Of a stretch of 64,000 nucleotides of DNA, positions 63,942 to 64,000 are shown in pieces. The first letter of the stretch is position 1. Each line of letters opens with the position of its first letter. This stretch comes from JAHFUA01 sp963733935 (lineage in GTDB: Bacteria; Acidobacteriota; Terriglobia; Terriglobales; Acidobacteriaceae), in the NCBI GenBank assembly GCA_963733935.1, contig CAVTEQ010000014.1, positions 310,001 to 374,000 on the forward strand. The letters run 5' to 3'. The translations under genes were made by a program, and so were the position numbers. The notes below the pieces were generated by a model. The model was given only the letters and a program-made list of their open reading frames with translations, had not been told where the DNA came from and searched no databases.

Positions 63942-64000
63942 ATGAGGCTGAGCGAAATTCCGGCTTACACCGACTCATATTTCACGCGTGCCAGGATCAC
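63942..64000 (+). CDS. Start of an unidentified gene at the right edge
   Basis: ATG 63942 opens a frame that runs to the end of the window (19 residues, MRLSEIPAYTDSYFTRARI). The stretch YTDSYFTRA recalls the opening of some nicotinate phosphoribosyltransferase-like proteins, but this is too short to assign. There is no convincing ribosome binding site apart from weak purines upstream. Confidence 0.4.
   Translation, partial: MRLSEIPAYTDSYFTRARI

Overview
The window is one 64 kb stretch of a GC-rich bacterial chromosome (roughly 60-63% GC by eye). It carries about fifty protein genes and no rRNA, tRNA or CRISPR that I could recognise. Gene content and order fit an acidobacterium, probably a Terriglobia relative. 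The supporting traits are a PilMNOPQ cluster led by a small excisionase-like HTH gene, a mreB-C-D-mrdA-rodA rod-shape cluster followed by an RNase E/G with a very large insert, Ser/Thr kinases with C-terminal TPRs, futalosine-pathway menaquinone genes, and dispersed palindromic 'CACAGAGACACAGAGGC' and 'GGGCTTTAGCCCCTG' repeats. The phylum call is inference from gene content and was not tested against a database.

Layout. 1-6.6 kb: partial exported protein, methyltransferase, MFS exporter, fabI, and a minus-strand string of K+ channel, NAD(P)H-hydrate repair enzyme and tsaE, joined by 4-base ATGA overlaps. 6.6-13.7 kb: pepP, accB, accC, thiE and two APC amino-acid permeases, all on the minus strand and closed by an intrinsic terminator. 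13.8-19.9 kb: HTH-pilM-N-O-P-Q operon with a terminator behind it and a candidate promoter in front. 19.9-21.5 kb: a lower-GC islet with two small unknown secreted or membrane proteins. 21.6-26.2 kb: DAHP synthase behind an attenuator-like terminator, a small antitoxin/PIN locus, and RNase E/G. 26.6-34.1 kb: rodA, mrdA (PBP2), mreD, mreC, mreB and a FecR-type protein. 34.7-45.9 kb: aldehyde dehydrogenase, alanine dehydrogenase, PHP phosphatase, treY, malQ, PpiD/SurA-type foldase and a YbhB-type protein. 46-50.9 kb: metallophosphoesterase, glutaryl-CoA dehydrogenase, glpX and a Tat-exported glycosylasparaginase. 51-53.3 kb: a two-gene unit encoding a ribosome-hibernation (HPF/RaiA) domain fused to a sigma-70-like module, followed by a bacterial eRF1-like (BaeRF) protein. 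53.5-63.8 kb: mqnE, dinB, TPR kinase, UbiA prenyltransferase, HtrA-type protease, recJ and a small conserved protein. The start of another gene lies at the right edge.

How the genes fit together. The core of the window is envelope and growth physiology: rod shape, fatty acid start-up (accBC, fabI), type IV pili, envelope quality control (PpiD, S1C protease) and menaquinone (mqnE plus a UbiA homologue of the MqnP type). Central carbon and storage functions (glpX, treY, malQ, ald, gcdH) are mixed in.

Two window-wide oddities stand out. First, at least nine single-base insertions and one deletion break otherwise well-conserved genes (fabI, aroF, mreC, mqnE, dinB, ubiA twice, htrA twice). Removing the extra bases restores whole, family-length products, which points to sequencing error or very recent decay, with a recoding mechanism as the less likely alternative. 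Second, intergenic spaces are seeded with at least nine unrelated families of degenerate 7-, 8- and 10-base tandem repeats, often as inverted pairs. Some of these reach into gene ends.

The best candidate for an undescribed system is the HPF-sigma fusion plus eRF1-like pair at 51.0-53.2 kb.
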